From Anthopleura xanthogrammica (lineage: Eukaryota > Cnidaria > Anthozoa > Actiniaria > Actiniidae): 64,000 nucleotides of DNA. The translations under genes were made by a program, and so were the position numbers. The stretch is from positions 9,244,539 to 9,308,538 of the forward strand of contig OZ025208.1 of NCBI GenBank assembly GCA_964019055.1, read 5' to 3'. Of the stretch, positions 22,085-37,000 are shown piece after piece. Each line of letters starts with the position of its first letter. The stretch's first letter is position 1. Under the pieces are notes generated by a model that was not told where the DNA came from, did no database searches, and was given only the letters and a program-made list of their open reading frames with translations.

Positions 22085-24702
22085 CTTTGTAAAACTATAG
22101 TAGTAGTTTTACCAAAGGAAGACCACCTTTCAACTAAATTTTGAACAATTTTTAGGAGAAGTACAAAGCCAAGAGTATAGTTCACTATTTGGAAAAGTCG
22201 CAAGCGGATGCTGATTTGAGTTCAACTGGAGCTATATCTCTTATAGTGAACTTGTACGTGCATGCGTTTTGCTAAGTCTTTTGGTACGATTAAATGGCAA
22301 AACAAACACAAGAAAAGTCGTTAGCACCTCATTATCAAAGTTACAAGAACTCACCATTGTTCGTGTACCCAGCCCCTTATTCATCAAGCTAATCGTATAG
22401 CTTTGAAATCATTGTTGTGTATTGTTGGGCAATTTGTACCCTTTTCAGTTGCAACCAAGAGTCGTGACGTTAACAGGAACATTAGCACTACTCCTTAACT
22501 GTTGTTTGGGGTTTGTAATCAAGACTGAGAATGTGAAGAGGTGTTTTGTTTGGACACAAAAACAGAGGCCAAGTGTAGGAAGACCGGATACCACTGGATG
22601 ACGAAAGTGTCAATAAAAAGTACCTGATGAGCAAATCCTGCACTGGAACAATTATTTCATATCAACACTAAACAAAGCTGTCACAAGGCCCGATTCATTG
22701 TCCCAACGCCATCGGGAAGCAAATCGTACGTGTATAGTTTAGAGCCCGATTCGAAAAAAATTGAATCGGACCGATTCACAAAAGCTATAGCACTGTCACA
22801 GATTTTCTCATGTCGGCCCGATTTTCCAAATTAAATCGGGCTTGAATCGGGCTTGAATCGGGCTTGAATCGGGCTTGAATCGGGCTTGAATCGGGCTTGA
22901 ATCGGGCTTGAATCGGGCTCTCTAAACTACATGCACGATTTGCATGTTCTGGCGAAGAATCGGGCCGACACTGCGTTTTGATTGTAAAGGAAGGCTCGCC
23001 CTTTTCCGAGTGTCAAGATTTCTTGATATTTTTTCGATCACTTGGCGTGTTTTATTGTCGTCGTTATTTTGGGTTCTTTTTGTTGTTTTTGGTTGTTGTT
23101 GTGATTTTCATGTTGTAAAATGTAATGAAGATTACGAAGCATTGAGAAACTACAGTGATGTCAGTGCCGCTCTACCTTTTTATCGCTTGAAACTAATTTT
23201 CGCACAATTTTTGGCATAACTTATCTCATAGCGGCATTTATTTGGAAATTGCTAGAAATTCGTCTCATGTAAATCTGCCTCTTTTTGTAAAATCAGAAAC
23301 GGCTTACTTTAGAATCATGTCTGTCATGCCTAACAGGCCTGTGATACTATCCGTACAATCGCCATGCCATCTGGAACACTGGAAAATAGAATAAAATGCA
23401 TCGGGTTTTAATGAATTTTAATACATTAAAATTCGAAAATTAGTAGTGTTTACGATATCGTACCAGAGTCATTAGCAAAGCATTTCTTCTGACAAACGAC
23501 TTCTCAAGGGGGTACGGCTGGGGAGAATTGTCAGGTGATATCTAAGTAATGGTATTGCCACAAGCAGTGGTTAGACGTTGGTTAGACCTTCAAAAAATAC
23601 CCCACTGGAACCGGAGTTAAAAATAACTGGAAAATATTTTCGATGAAAGTTTTCAGTTTTCTTTCCTTCTTTGGTTTTGTTTTTACATCTGTCACTCATC
23701 GGCTTTGTTTACAATCTTTTCTTCGGTTAATTTGAAAAAGTTATTATGAACTAAGGAATGTATCCTCTATTTCACAAATGCTTTATTTTTTTTAGAAAAT
23801 AAAGTATCATAATTTTTTTCCTTAAAAATTCTAAAATATTGCAAAAATAATTTGTCTAAATTCTTTGCCAAAAAGAGAGAACTTCAGATTTCATTACCAT
23901 GATTACAGCAGCGCTAAAATTAATCTTTGTTTTGAGTTTAAATTTGCTTAGCAACAAGCGGTCTCGAAGTTTTGCTATCGGACCAATCAAAGCGTGACTT
24001 GCAGTCGAGAACAATAGCCAATGCCTTCCGTGGTCAATTCTTATGCTAATGAGCAGACGCTGAATTGGTTTCCACAGCAGCTTTCGAGGGAAAAAATTCT
24101 AAATTGACAGTTAATTCCCATTCCTACAACGAAAAAGTCATCAAATATTTAAGATCTTTGCCAGAGGGGTTAGATCCAAGCTAGAGACTTAATTAACAAC
24201 TTCAAAAACTTGGCAAAGAAAAATTAGAATCATTTCTGTAAACAGAAATACGTTTCGACATTCCTTCGTGGCTCGTGATCGGCGACAAGCACTTTAGAGG
24301 TATTTTTGTCGTCGTTTTCCCTTGTGGTTTTCTCTGAATAGTTGCAACTCTTCGTCCTCAAGTTGCGGGAAGATAGCCAAGCTATTCTACAAAGGATTTT
24401 CACACCAGTCAATCGACAAGACACTTTTATTCTCCCTTAGTTTATAAAGTGGCAATTTATCGAACTACAGACTGTTGTCATAACTCGACCCCGAGTTACC
24501 GTGGAGATCTGCGAAACTCAACTCACGATTGTCTGAGAGGAATTTATCTGAGGTTTTTGGCTTATTTTCTGCTTTATTTCTGGCGAAAAGCGACTGTGAG
24601 GTCGTAATTTTATGGTGAGTTCATTAATCACGAAATGTCTTGTACAGCTGTTTAAACTGAAAACTGCAAATATTTGAAAGAGAAGAGAATTTGAACTGCA
24701 AG
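22085..24702. other. Intergenic region between divergent genes
   Basis: Contains the MITE at 22717-22944 and otherwise AT-rich sequence. No gene is supported; an open frame at 22944-23219 begins inside the MITE edge and has no domain. The last few hundred bases presumably hold the promoter and leader of the EGF/laminin-G gene; a CCAAT-type motif (GACCAATCAAAG) is at about 23980. Confidence 0.4.
22717..22944. mobile_element. MITE with internal 11-bp minisatellite
   Basis: Inverted ends: GCAAATCGTACGTGTATAGT, then TTAGAGCCCGATTC (22717-22753), against GAATCGGGCTCTCTAAACTA, then CATGCACGATTTGC (22910-22943). About eight perfect copies of AATCGGGCTTG (22834-22920) run into the right end, as if the terminal motif had been amplified. 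Confidence 0.7.
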
Positions 24703-27700
24703 ATGGGTGTCTCGAACTTATACATATCTCTACACAGAACAAACTTTTTATATCTTGGAATGTTAGTTTTGTTGTGTTTAGTGCCTTATGGAGTTTTAGC
24801 TCAAAATAGCACGGTAGCTCCTACAAACAATACAAAGGTTACCGATGTAGCATGTCCTTCGGGAAACAAATGTTTTTCCACTGAGTCTCAAAATGTTACG
24901 GTCGAACTTGGATATAATGGACTGGTATGTCCTGGGCAAACTGCTCAAGAGTGTTACGGTGAAGACGATCCTCGACAATTTGTCGCTGGTCCAAGACATT
25001 ATCCAGTTATTATTTATCAAGGAGACAGACTGATAGTGAAATCGTCAGAAAAATATAACTTTGCTGTTCAATTGTATAACGTTTCGGAAAGCAGTTTTCA
25101 ATCATGTAACTTCATAAGTGCATCGCCAGTCATACCAGTTGCCACAAGATTGCCCTTTGAAGTCCCTCCAAGATTCATTACAGCAACTGGAATTAAGTAT
25201 TTCATAGCCAAAAGCGATAACATGGTATTTCAATGCCAATTTGGACTCAAACTGGAAGTGAATGTCCGCAGCAGGAAGAAGTGCTTAAGTTCATCACCAC
25301 CAGAAAATAGAGTGTGTAGTTCTAAAGGGCTGTGTGCTGTAAATGGAAAGTTCTTTACCTTCAATGCATCTTGCGTATGTGATACTGGATACTTGGGATC
25401 CTATTGTGGAGAGCGTGATAGCTGTCATGCTGCACTCAACCCATGTCGGAATGGTGCAACATGTATTGACAAGAAATCTGGACTGGTAGATGACTATAAC
25501 TGCACCTGTGTGCCGGGGTATGGAGGAAAGAATTGTGAACATAATATTGATGATTGTAGATCAGGACCTTGCCAGAATGGTGCAATTTGTATTGATGAAC
25601 TCAATGAATACAAATGCCTGTGCCCTCCAGGGTATTTTGGAACAAGTTGTGAGAAACTTTCTGGTGACAAATGCGAATTAAAACCATGCAAAAATGGTGG
25701 GACATGTGAGCGAGCGGGAGAAAATCGTCTAAATTACACATGCACCTGTCTTGAAGGATATACCGGCAGAAACTGCACAGAGAATGTGACAATATCTAGT
25801 AGTGCCATAGCCTATACTTCAATCATGCCTACTAGTGTTGCTGGTAAGTCAAGTGTAATAAGTGATGTTCAGACATCCACACTTGGTACTATGCAAATAA
25901 GTACATACACATCAGTGATACTCCAAACTGTCCCTCTTTCTTCTGCTTCATTAAGTGAAATTACAACTTCACATGCAACCTCTTCTAGTGTTTCATCTTC
26001 TGCTCCTCTTTCAGTGTCCAGTTCTTTCACTCCCACACCTTCCATAAATACAGTAACATCTTTAACCACTAGTGTCACCAAAAACCAAACAAGTTCATTA
26101 AGTCCTTCCTTATTTTCATCATCAACATCTTTGATCACATCTTCATTTTCAACCAAACCACTGTCTTCATCAAATACTGTACTTTCAGGATCCACAGTTG
26201 AAGTAGTTCAAACAACCTCTGTTTATGATTCTTCTTTCATGAATACTACTTCTTTAATGCTTTCTGCAGTATCAACTTCAAGTGTGCCTTCTTCGGCCAC
26301 TAATATAACAACAGCACCATTAGTGACAACAATGGTGGCATCAACTTCACCACTACTTACAGTGGGACCATCAGTAACAGCAACAACAACAATAACATCT
26401 GATGGTGCATCAACATCATCATCAACACTTTGGTCAACATCATCAATGCTGCCATCATCATCGAGACTGCCATCAACATCATCATTAAACTCAACACCAT
26501 CAATAATGCAATCAGCATCATCAGTGCTGCAATTAACATCATCAGTGCTGCAATCAACATCATCAATACTGCCATCAACATCATCATCATCAATACTGCC
26601 ATCAACTTCATTAGCACTGTTAGCAACATCATCAATGCTACAAGCAACATCATCAGCTCCACCAACAACATCCAGTCAAGTAATACCACCACCAACATTA
26701 CCATCAAGTCAAATAATACCAACAACAACACTCTCCTCAACTGCGATGACATCTTCTGTCTACCCAACAATGCCAACAACCTTGACTCCAACGACCATCC
26801 CACTGAAGGACCAAACTTGTAAGAACAAGCCATGCAACAATGGAACGTGCCTGGATGTTCCGGATCAATATGGGTTGAACTTCACATGCCGTTGTCCTAA
26901 ACCCACGTATGGACCACGATGCAGTACAGGTATGTATGGCTGTAAATCATAAAATAGCTTTGATTGCCTGATGACCATGTTTCTGAACTTTGAAGAAACT
27001 CTAAAAACTAGAGCAGTTGTAATAATTTGAGAATTAAAAGATTAAATTAAAGCAGAAACTTTTTAGTAGATGTAGTTCAGTGCAATATTCAATTGCCAAA
27101 GTTTGAAAGAATGGAGATCTATATATGTTGGTAACACTTGCTGTACATGCTTTATTAATCATGGATATAAAAAATATTCAATTTTTAATTATAAAATTAT
27201 TAATTTATTTATTTATTTACTTACTTATTCATATACTATTTATTTATTTATTTACTTTTTATTTATTTATTTTGTATTTGAATTGAATCCCATTCAGACT
27301 TATGCAGATGCCTATTATTAAGCCATTTACAAATTACTATTTTCCCCTCCAAGTTCTTTAATTCCTTTACTAATTTACTTTACTAACTCATTTATTGCAG
27401 ACTTCACACTTCATTTCCCTCGATTCTCAAGTACTTCATATTTAGTTCACAAGCCCATAGCCTTCAGAGCTGGATTCAACAAGATTGTTATAACCTTCAA
27501 GACTACAGCTGCCAATGGTTTATTGTTTTACTCAACACACAGCAAATATAAAGACTTTATACAGCTTTATATTACTGGTGGAAAACTAGAATACCGATTC
27601 GATCCTGGAGATTATTTGTGTGTGATCACAAGTAAGGTGACAGTGAATACTGGTGATATTGTAACTGCTGTGGTCACGTAAGTAGTCAATATTAATAGTT

Positions 27701-30700
27701 ATTTAAATTTACCAGTAATTTGATTATATCCATTATCATGACCCAGGCAACTATTGTAAATGTCAGTAGCTCTTTCTTTTTTCGGGGAAATCTGTCAATC
27801 AAATTTCCAATAGCAAGTGAGTTAGGATTTTTGCATTGATTGATAGAGAGCAAAAACCAATCTACTATCATGGTAGTTGTACCTGTAGTTGTGAAATTAG
27901 TATTTTAAAAGTAACTGTTGTCTTTTCATCTTTTAAGACATTTTCTTTGCTTAATTGCTCATCTGAACCTATTTATATGGAATACAATGTTGTCTCATCT
28001 TCAATTTTTTTCTAATTTTTAGTTATGACAGCAGAAACAAGCAAGGTTCTTTACAAGTCAATAATAATCTCAGACAGAACAAAACATCACTTGGAAAAAT
28101 GGTAGGAATTGGATTGTACAATGACTGGTACGTTGGTGGGTTACCACCTGGTAAACGCATGGGCAGCAATGATGGAGGTCAAGCTACACCAACACTTGTA
28201 GGCTGTATTAAAGACATTGAGCTAAATGGTGACCAAATTGGGTTTACAGGTAAATATTGTAATTCATGTAGTTGTAAAATATAAAGTCATTAGTTATTTA
28301 ATCATTCTGAGAGAGATTATAGTCAGTAGTTTTTGGTGGTTTGATCACAAGACCGTTTTTACAATGCTGCTCTGGATTTACTCTGACTTATTGTGCTCTT
28401 ATGATGATCAAGGAATGAGAGAAAGAGAGAGAGTTAAATAGAGAGAGAGAGAGAGAGAGGGAGAAAGAGAAAGAGAGAGAAAAAGCTGAGAGAAAGGAGA
28501 TGCTAATAAAAATATTAGGTGACAAACAAAGATAACAAAGACAGTGTGACATAATATTGAAAAACATAACAAATTCCACTCAACAGAGGCAACTGACTGG
28601 AATGACATCAGTGAATGTGACACTCCTTGTAATGGCACCCACAAGCCATGTCAGAACAATGGCCAGTGTATTCCAGATCCTGATGATCCGCATGACTATG
28701 AGTGCAATTGTACAGATGGCTTTAAGGGAAAGAACTGCAAAAATCCTACAGTATGTAATGGTGATCCCTGTAACGGTGGCCTGTGTATCATAGACAAAGC
28801 TTCAGCTAACATGAGCAGAGTTTGTCTTTGTCCATTTGGTAGAGGAGGCACAGAATGTGAAAAAGGTAAGAACTGCAACAAAACTTATTTATTTCCATTT
28901 TATAATTTCATGTTTCTGTGATCTTCTTGCATCTAAAAATATGGGTAAAAACATATGAGAGTTGAGTTTGTTTGATGTGTTTGCCATATCTTGCAATGTT
29001 TAAACATCTTTTCATCTTGTTTTCAGAAATCTCCATAAGGACTCCTACGTTCGTCATGGCCTACAACTATTCTTCTTTCATCCAATACCAAGTACCAACT
29101 CTCAGTGGGCCTTACTTTGAGATAACCCTTCAATTCAAGATTCAGCCTAACACCACTGCCTCTAACAATGCCTTACTGATGTTCAGTGGGCAGAATGAGT
29201 ACCAGGGTAAAGGAGATGACTTCATTGCATTAGGAATCAATAATAGCAAGGTACTACTGCAGTATAATCTTGGCAGTGGCATTGCAAACATCGAAAGTAA
29301 CCCAATTGATACTACCCATGAATGGCATTCCTTAACAGCAGGGCGTAATGGAAAGGAGGGATATCTGTACTTGGACAGCCAGAGTGTAAAACGTGGAAGT
29401 TCACCTGGCCAGCTAACAGGACTTAACTTATACAGTCCATTGTACATTGGTGGGGTTCCAGATCTTTCAGAGCTTCCTACTGATGTTTTATTTAAAAGAG
29501 GTTTTGAGGGAAGCATTGCTAATGGAGCAGTCAAGTTTGGTGTGACACACCCTGTCATTCGACTGCTGACGTCACAGAGTAACTCCAGCAGTGGCAGCCA
29601 GTGGCCAGTTGTTGCAGGACGAAATGTTGGAGACGAAGACTACAATGGTTGTAACGATAGTCAGCCATGTCAGAATAATGGTACCTGTACACAGAAAGGA
29701 GCTGCCATTGTCTGTTCTTGTGTTGATGGATGGAAAGGAATGTACTGTGCTAGTCGTGAAGTCCCTTGTGTAAACCATAATCCTTGTGCTGTCAATTCCA
29801 CATGCCGAGAGATGAACAATAAGGCTGTGTGTGACTGTCCTTTAGGGAAAACTGGTGACACTTGTTCTAATGGTAAGTAGAAACTGAATATTACCATTAA
29901 GACCAATAAGCATCTTAAATTCCTTACTGTATATTTCACTGGGCAACTACATGATAGTACAATCTCCAAACTAAGGATCTTGCAATGATCTTGCCTAATT
30001 TGCTAACACTTATTAGCCTTTGGTTTACTTTCATTCTAAAGGGTTTCAATTCTTCTTCAATGGCTTGATTATCTGTGGCAGGTCATCATTATTATTTTTA
30101 GAAAAAGAGAACAGTTTCTGTGTGTCTGTTGCATATAGCAAATATTATCACTGACAATTCCAATAATACCACAAGTTGCTAATATTTTCATATTAAAGTT
30201 AAATACTGAAGACAACCAACTGCTTTCTTCTACAGCCATCTCAATTCAAAGGCCACAGTTCAAGGACAATTCCTACATGGCTTTCTCTCCTACAGCTCTT
30301 AACATCAGGTTGAATACAATCATAGTCATCAAATTCATTCCTTCCAATGAAAATGGCCTGCTGTTTTATGTTGCTCATAAAATCACAACCCAGAAGGGAG
30401 ACTTTCTTTCTGTTAGTCTACATAATGGGTAAGTAGCTAGTATACATGACTTTTATACATGATACAACACCAATACACTGTAAGTATATTTTGTCCTTCT
30501 AGACACAGAGTCAAGAATTGGTGTGTGTTGAACTGAGCTGCATATCACAGTGTTTACTTCTTGACAAATATCTAAGTGTAGAAGCTACTTTGTTGGTCCT
30601 GTGGCCATGGCTGATTTGGGGGAGGGGAGGGGGGTCAGGGATCAGGAAGGACAAAACCCCCATGTTTCCTAAATAACATTATAACATTATTTATACAGCA

Positions 30701-33700
30701 TAACTAAATGATTGAGTCAGTTCATTTCAACACTGCTTCAGTCTTCAAAATCAGACCCCATTGCACCTAACTGCTCCTAGCCTGTTACTATGCAATGCTT
30801 CTGTTTGTTGAATGATCTTTTCTATTCCCACTACAGCTTTGTACAGTACCGCTATGATCTTGGAAGTGGAATAGATCCCAAACAGAGCCAAAAGAACATT
30901 TCCTTAAACACTGAACACACAGTCACTGTAACCAGAAACCTACAGACAGGCACTCTGAAAGTTGATGGTGAAGCAGCAATATCTGTCAAGTCACCAGGAA
31001 AAGCAGTTGCACTGGATTCTACCTCAAATTTCTATGTAGGAGGTGTTCCTCAACTTTCATTGGTCAACCCTTCAGCTGTTGCTGATGTTAAATCTTTGAG
31101 GGATTTTGTTGGCTGTGTGAGCTCTGTGACGGTAAGGCACACTAAACACATGCATGTATAACTGCATAATTATTCTTATTTGGCAAAGGGGTATACTAGC
31201 ATTTATATTTTACAACAACCAAGATGCATATCAATTTAAATAGGAACTTCCCCTGAGCAACAGAGAATTAGAAACTGGAGTATTGACAAAAACATCTCAT
31301 TCTAATAGACATTAATTTATTGAAAATTATTACTCTAAGTTTTACAATTTCCAGATTATTCAATGTGACTCATTTTTTTAACTTTTAATTACTATAATTT
31401 CAGATCAGTGGTGTCCCAATAAAACTAACAGAAACAGGGGCAGTAGAAGGAAGGAATATTGACAACTGCCCTGCAGCGGCATCAGATAGTAACCTTGCTT
31501 AAAAAATATGCATAACATAATATCTTATTTTATAATTATTAACCCAATTTAACTGTCATACATAAAGTTAGAAATAGGATATCAAGTCCAATCATATAGT
31601 TTTATTTGTCATTAATTAATATTAGATTATTATTAAGAAAAGTATATTATTGATTTTGTTTGATTATAGTTCATGTAGATGATGTTGTACAGCTTTTATT
31701 CAAAGTTATATTAATAAGACATTTGATTAGTATTTTAATATATTTTATTTATAATCAAAGCCGACAATGAACTTAGTGTATGGTTCAAGAAAGGTTAATT
31801 ATTTGATTGATAGTGTGTTGATATTTCAGGAGGTACGTCCCATTAACTATATTTCTACCTTCTCACATAGCAAACACATAATATCATTGACAATAATGTG
31901 TAGTTCCAGCAAATAACAATAAATTGCCAACTTCCAAGAAATGCTTCACTTGTCAACACACAAAGGTTATTAATGGTTATTAATTTAGCATGGAGCCTTG
32001 TACCAAAATATTTCTGCATTCATGACAAGAAAAGCATATCAGATTGAAGTGGGCTATTATTCATACCTTCCCCACAGATGGTGATTGCATGAAAATATTC
32101 AAAGGGAGGGAGGGATATCTTGGTTGTGCTTACTCTGTCAATTTTCCTGGGAAACAGAGAAAAATGAGGAGAATCTAACATCTATCCCCTTCTGCAGCAT
32201 GATAAAATGCATTTCTAGAACTACACATTATTGGCTTAGTTATTGGGCAATATGCAGCAATGTATTCAACAATTTGGTTACCAGTTAATATAAAATAATG
32301 GTGTGAGGTACCTTAAGAAAAAACAGTAACTTTTTAAATGAGAAAGTGCATTTTAAAAAACATTTTTACAGTTTAATACCACTTCTAATTAATGCTGTTA
32401 ATGTTGGCTGGAAGATTTAAGGATGAATTAAGATTTGCATCAATTCTTAGCTTTTCTAAGAAAGTATTTGGAATGTGTTGCTCCAGAACAGATTAAATAT
32501 TAGACAGGCTGTGATTAGGCTCTCGGCGGAGGGGAAGAGAAAAAAATGTCCAATAGGAATAATGATATTCACAGGTTAATAAATACTGGTACTGTGGGAG
32601 GGAGTGGCTAGAGCTTTCTGCAACAACACATTTATCAACGTTTTGAAACTACACTGTATTTATCTGACATAGCTTAATTTACTAAGCCAGGTCTAGCTAA
32701 AGCATTTTAATTTTTATACAATGTACATAATTTGTTAAGATAATATAAGTTAGCAATCTGAAATGCTTATAGAATTCTCTTTGGAATTTACTGTCAGTAA
32801 TGTTCAATCAGTGGCAAAGGTGGGATTTCTTTCAATAAAAAAATGACTTATTTTTTATGATGTAAGCTGTTTCTAGGATGAAAAGTTTTGTACAATAGCT
32901 ATTGCTTGATTTAAGAAAGTCATGAAAAAGAAATGCTGACATGGGACAAAATGTGAATTAATACAGCATAAAATTAAACTGCTGATTAGAACTATGTCTT
33001 GGTACTTCTTAACATTAATAAAATAAACACTGAATAAACTAAGTACTCAAAACCGAGAGAATAAGGAATGAGGTGTTGCAGCAAAATCATTCATGATCAA
33101 CTCAACATTATCAAAGATTCCCATGCAGCGAAAATGTCTGACAAAGAAAAAGACTGTGATAATTAAGGTAGGAAAAATATCCCCAGAAAGGCCATAACTT
33201 CGAATTTTAGTTGTGAGATGAATGTGAAGTTTTGAGTCTTCCAATTTTTTAATGAAAACTCACTACACAGATTGAATAATGAAATCATTAATGGAGCCTA
33301 GGGCTGTTTTGACTTATTGTCAGAAAGTTTTGAAGTCTCGTTTTTTTTTCCAACAAAACAAACAACATAGAAGCTCTGGCACCATTGAATTAAGATCTCA
33401 AGCTCACAATATATAAATACACAAGTTTTGCATTCTTGCACTGATTTGTCATTCTTTGATAGACATATCAGTAAAGCCTTAACTAATTTCCTACCTTCAA
33501 GCATATCTAATTTTCTTTCTTATTGTCTTTAGCATTTTCAGCCATTTGTTTTCTTTTCTCTTTTATTCTTCCTCTTCCAACAACAATCAACATTTTGCCT
33601 GCAGTCCATAACCATAAAACCTAAAAGTGTAATGCAAGTATTTGATTGGAAGGGCTAAGAAATAATGGCTGGTCAGTCGCTGGTCATGATGACCGGCAAA

Positions 33701-36700
33701 CATACCTCATTTTTGGCTCAACGCTACTAGTCAAACTGGCAAGGCAAAGATTTGGCTGGACCAGACAAGTTTAAATTCTAGCTGGACAATGACCAATGCA
33801 TGACCAGCTGTTATTTTTAGCCCAGTAATGGAACTACTCTATAATGATACAAGTTATTGAATTCAAAGCCCTTGAAATGTTTATATACACTTACCACCAT
33901 TATAAAACAATTGAAAAATATTGGTCCAGATAAAACAGCAGTGATAAACAAGCCATTGGAATCAAAGTACTGCTCTTTTGAAAACCACCTGAATTGGTAT
34001 AAACAAAAAAACAACTATATTTACTTTTTTTGGCCTGCTGATCAGTGGTAGGAACAGAGGAATAGGGGAGGGGGGAGGGAATTGCTATATGCCTGAACCA
34101 CCCCTCCCCCAAGAGGTTTCTACATGTATATTCTAACCCACACTCTCCTTATGTTGAGATCATCCTCATCTCTTGGAACATTTCCATATCACCCTTACGT
34201 GTGATAATTGGATCAAGTATGAAAAGGAGGGATTATGTCTTACCTCCAATACTTTTCTCCAAGAGCATTCAGCTTTTCTGATGCAAGAACAACACCTACT
34301 GAAGAGGGAAATTAAACAAGGATGTTATCCTTTTATAATGACAGACTGATTATACATTCTGACTGATTAATAAATACCCCATGAGCACTCTCTTTACCTG
34401 GGTAAAAGGAAATTCCTGCTCACAGGGTAATTTGATTGACTGAATGGCTGACAGACTGACTGATTGTCTGAATGACTGATTAACTGACTGATTGACTGCA
34501 TGACTGAGTGAGTGAGTGACTGACTGACTGAAATGCTGATTAACTGACTGATTGATTGACTGAATGGTTGACTGAATATTTGATTGACTGACTGAATGAT
34601 TGATTGGCTGTCTAAATGAATGAATGATTTAATGACTTCAGTTAAACACAAACCTTATTGATACTTACACAAGCAAAGAAACAAAAAGGCTTGTATATTC
34701 AAGTGCTTTCGGGTCAAAATAACGGTGATAAAAGTCAGAATGTGGAAAATAATCAAACCACTTAACCAGGGTTCCCTCCAATCAATCTACAAAAGAAAAA
34801 GACACAATCTTTTGATCACACAAATTCATATAAAACACGGCTTAACTTCAAGAAAACTCCTTACAGCTTTGTAAAAACCAATAAAGGACTTGATTTGATC
34901 TGTTGCGATCAGTTTTAGTTGGTCAGAAAGGAAAGTAGAGTTCATTTTCCACGTTTTTCGTCAACAATTTTAAACAAAAAAGGCAGGAAAAAGAAGGCGT
35001 TCTTCGCGTGCACGAGCGAAACTGGCACTATTATATACTACCGCTGTACAGTGTTATAGCAGGCTAATATGCAAATGAGTTAATTTTAGGAAAAAAGAGA
35101 AAACGAATGGGTGGAAATGAAAGTTTAACCAAAATTAACGAGTTCATTTTCAAATATTTTTCATAGAAAAAGCTATATCTTATCTTCAATTTGTTATAAT
35201 TATGAAGTAAATTATTATTCGGACACCTCATCTTGGGTATTATTTCGGCCAGCCAATAGTAACGTGTTATTCATTATGATCACTACAGTATATCCTGCAA
35301 GACAACGGATACGTGTCACAAACAATATTTGGCAATAAAGAAAGTGAAGTTCTTTATTTGTTTGATCGGCCTGTTGCCTAGAGAATAGAGCTTTTGTTTT
35401 GTAAGTACAGTGAGCCAGAAGAAAACTCTGGAAGCAACAGAGCTTGACGCGGCGCGATCAAGCCATGGTAATCGAACTGAAACGGTTTTATTTACGAGAA
35501 CGGAGCCTTAAAACATGTCCTTCATGGAATAATTGTTTCCTCAAGCGAGAGTCTAAATATCCTTTAAAATACATAAACCAGAATGTTTCAAAGCTTTGGC
35601 GGGAATTTGATTCACGGTCTCTGTGTCTGTGTAATGTTAGGGACGCTTGCTGTCCCCACAAAATCAGGTGAGTAAAACTGAAACTCATTCCATAAACAAC
35701 AAATATATACTTTTAAGTTAAAACGATATTTCTAAAGGCTTTAAAATATATAATCTTATAACCACTGAGAATGCCTCAAAGTTCTTACAGGAATTTCAGT
35801 CCCTATGTGTGTGTAATGTTGGGGACTTTTGCCGTCCCCATAAAATCAGTTTTATAGTAAAACTCATGTCCTAAACAACAATGAAATGCTTAATGATTTT
35901 TAAAGGAAATATTTTAGCAGGTATAAATAAAAAACTTAAAACTAAACGACTACAAATCTTCCAAAGTGTTTGTATATCATTTGTGATCTTAGGTGTCATA
36001 GTTTATCGTCTACCACAGCTGGCGTTTGTCCATGATCTGAAAAAGAAAATAGATCGACACTTTTCCGCTCACAACGTTTCTTAAATGTTTTAGCTTTAAA
36101 ATAATTGACGATAAGATAATTTTTAGATTTTCTTTACTGCTCAATAAAACCATTACGCGATATGACCTCAAAGGCGATGCTAAGAGAATCATTTTATAAC
36201 AGATGAGATTGGAACTAAATTATCAAGCGTCAGCCTTGTCAGTATAATGTTTTTCAAGATGGCATTCATTAAGAAAAATATAGGGATGTCATTAATTTTC
36301 TTAAGGAGAAAGATCAGATGTTTATTTTTTTGTTGAAATTATTGAAAATGTGCATGTATAAATTTATACAGGGTTGAATTTTTGATGTCAATTTCTTGTC
36401 ACTAATTTCCAAATTTAATATCAGCGAAATGTCAGTTTCAAAAAATATATATAAACATTGATTGAAATCAATTTCTTCAAAATGCAAATTTTTAACCAAG
36501 ACAATTGCCTTAATTTAACAACAGTATTTTCTAAATTTATTTGAATCTTTATCATAGATGATATACAAATAAATACAGCAACTATAACATTCAGTGAGGT
36601 GACAATTTCAACATGGAATAGTGGCAACAAGACGGACAAGTTCAAAGACGAGGTAGCTGCAGCTGCTAATGGTTACTGTTCGAGTAATCACGATAAGTGT

Positions 36701-36944
36701 GCCCTACGCTTCTGGAACATAACAAGGTATAAATTGTATGAAGTGATTAAGAGAATCTTGACCTTTTTTGGTGTGAGTAAAGCATGGTGCCTACTTAATT
36801 AATGAGGGAGGGAAGTTGAGATGGAGTGGCGTAATAAACGCTAATACTCATTATGACTTCTTAATTGCAAAGAGTAGCCTTTGGAGAAAGGCAGACAGAC
36901 AGACAAACAAACAGAAAAACAGACAGACAGACAGACAGACAAAC

Positions 36945-37000
<56 letters not shown>

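Noticed and set aside
31404..31503. Receptor gene ending at the TAA at about 31501
   Set aside because: This would leave a secreted truncated protein. The weak donor at 31488 joins in phase to exons giving a membrane helix and tail, so I prefer the longer model; a short secreted isoform remains possible.
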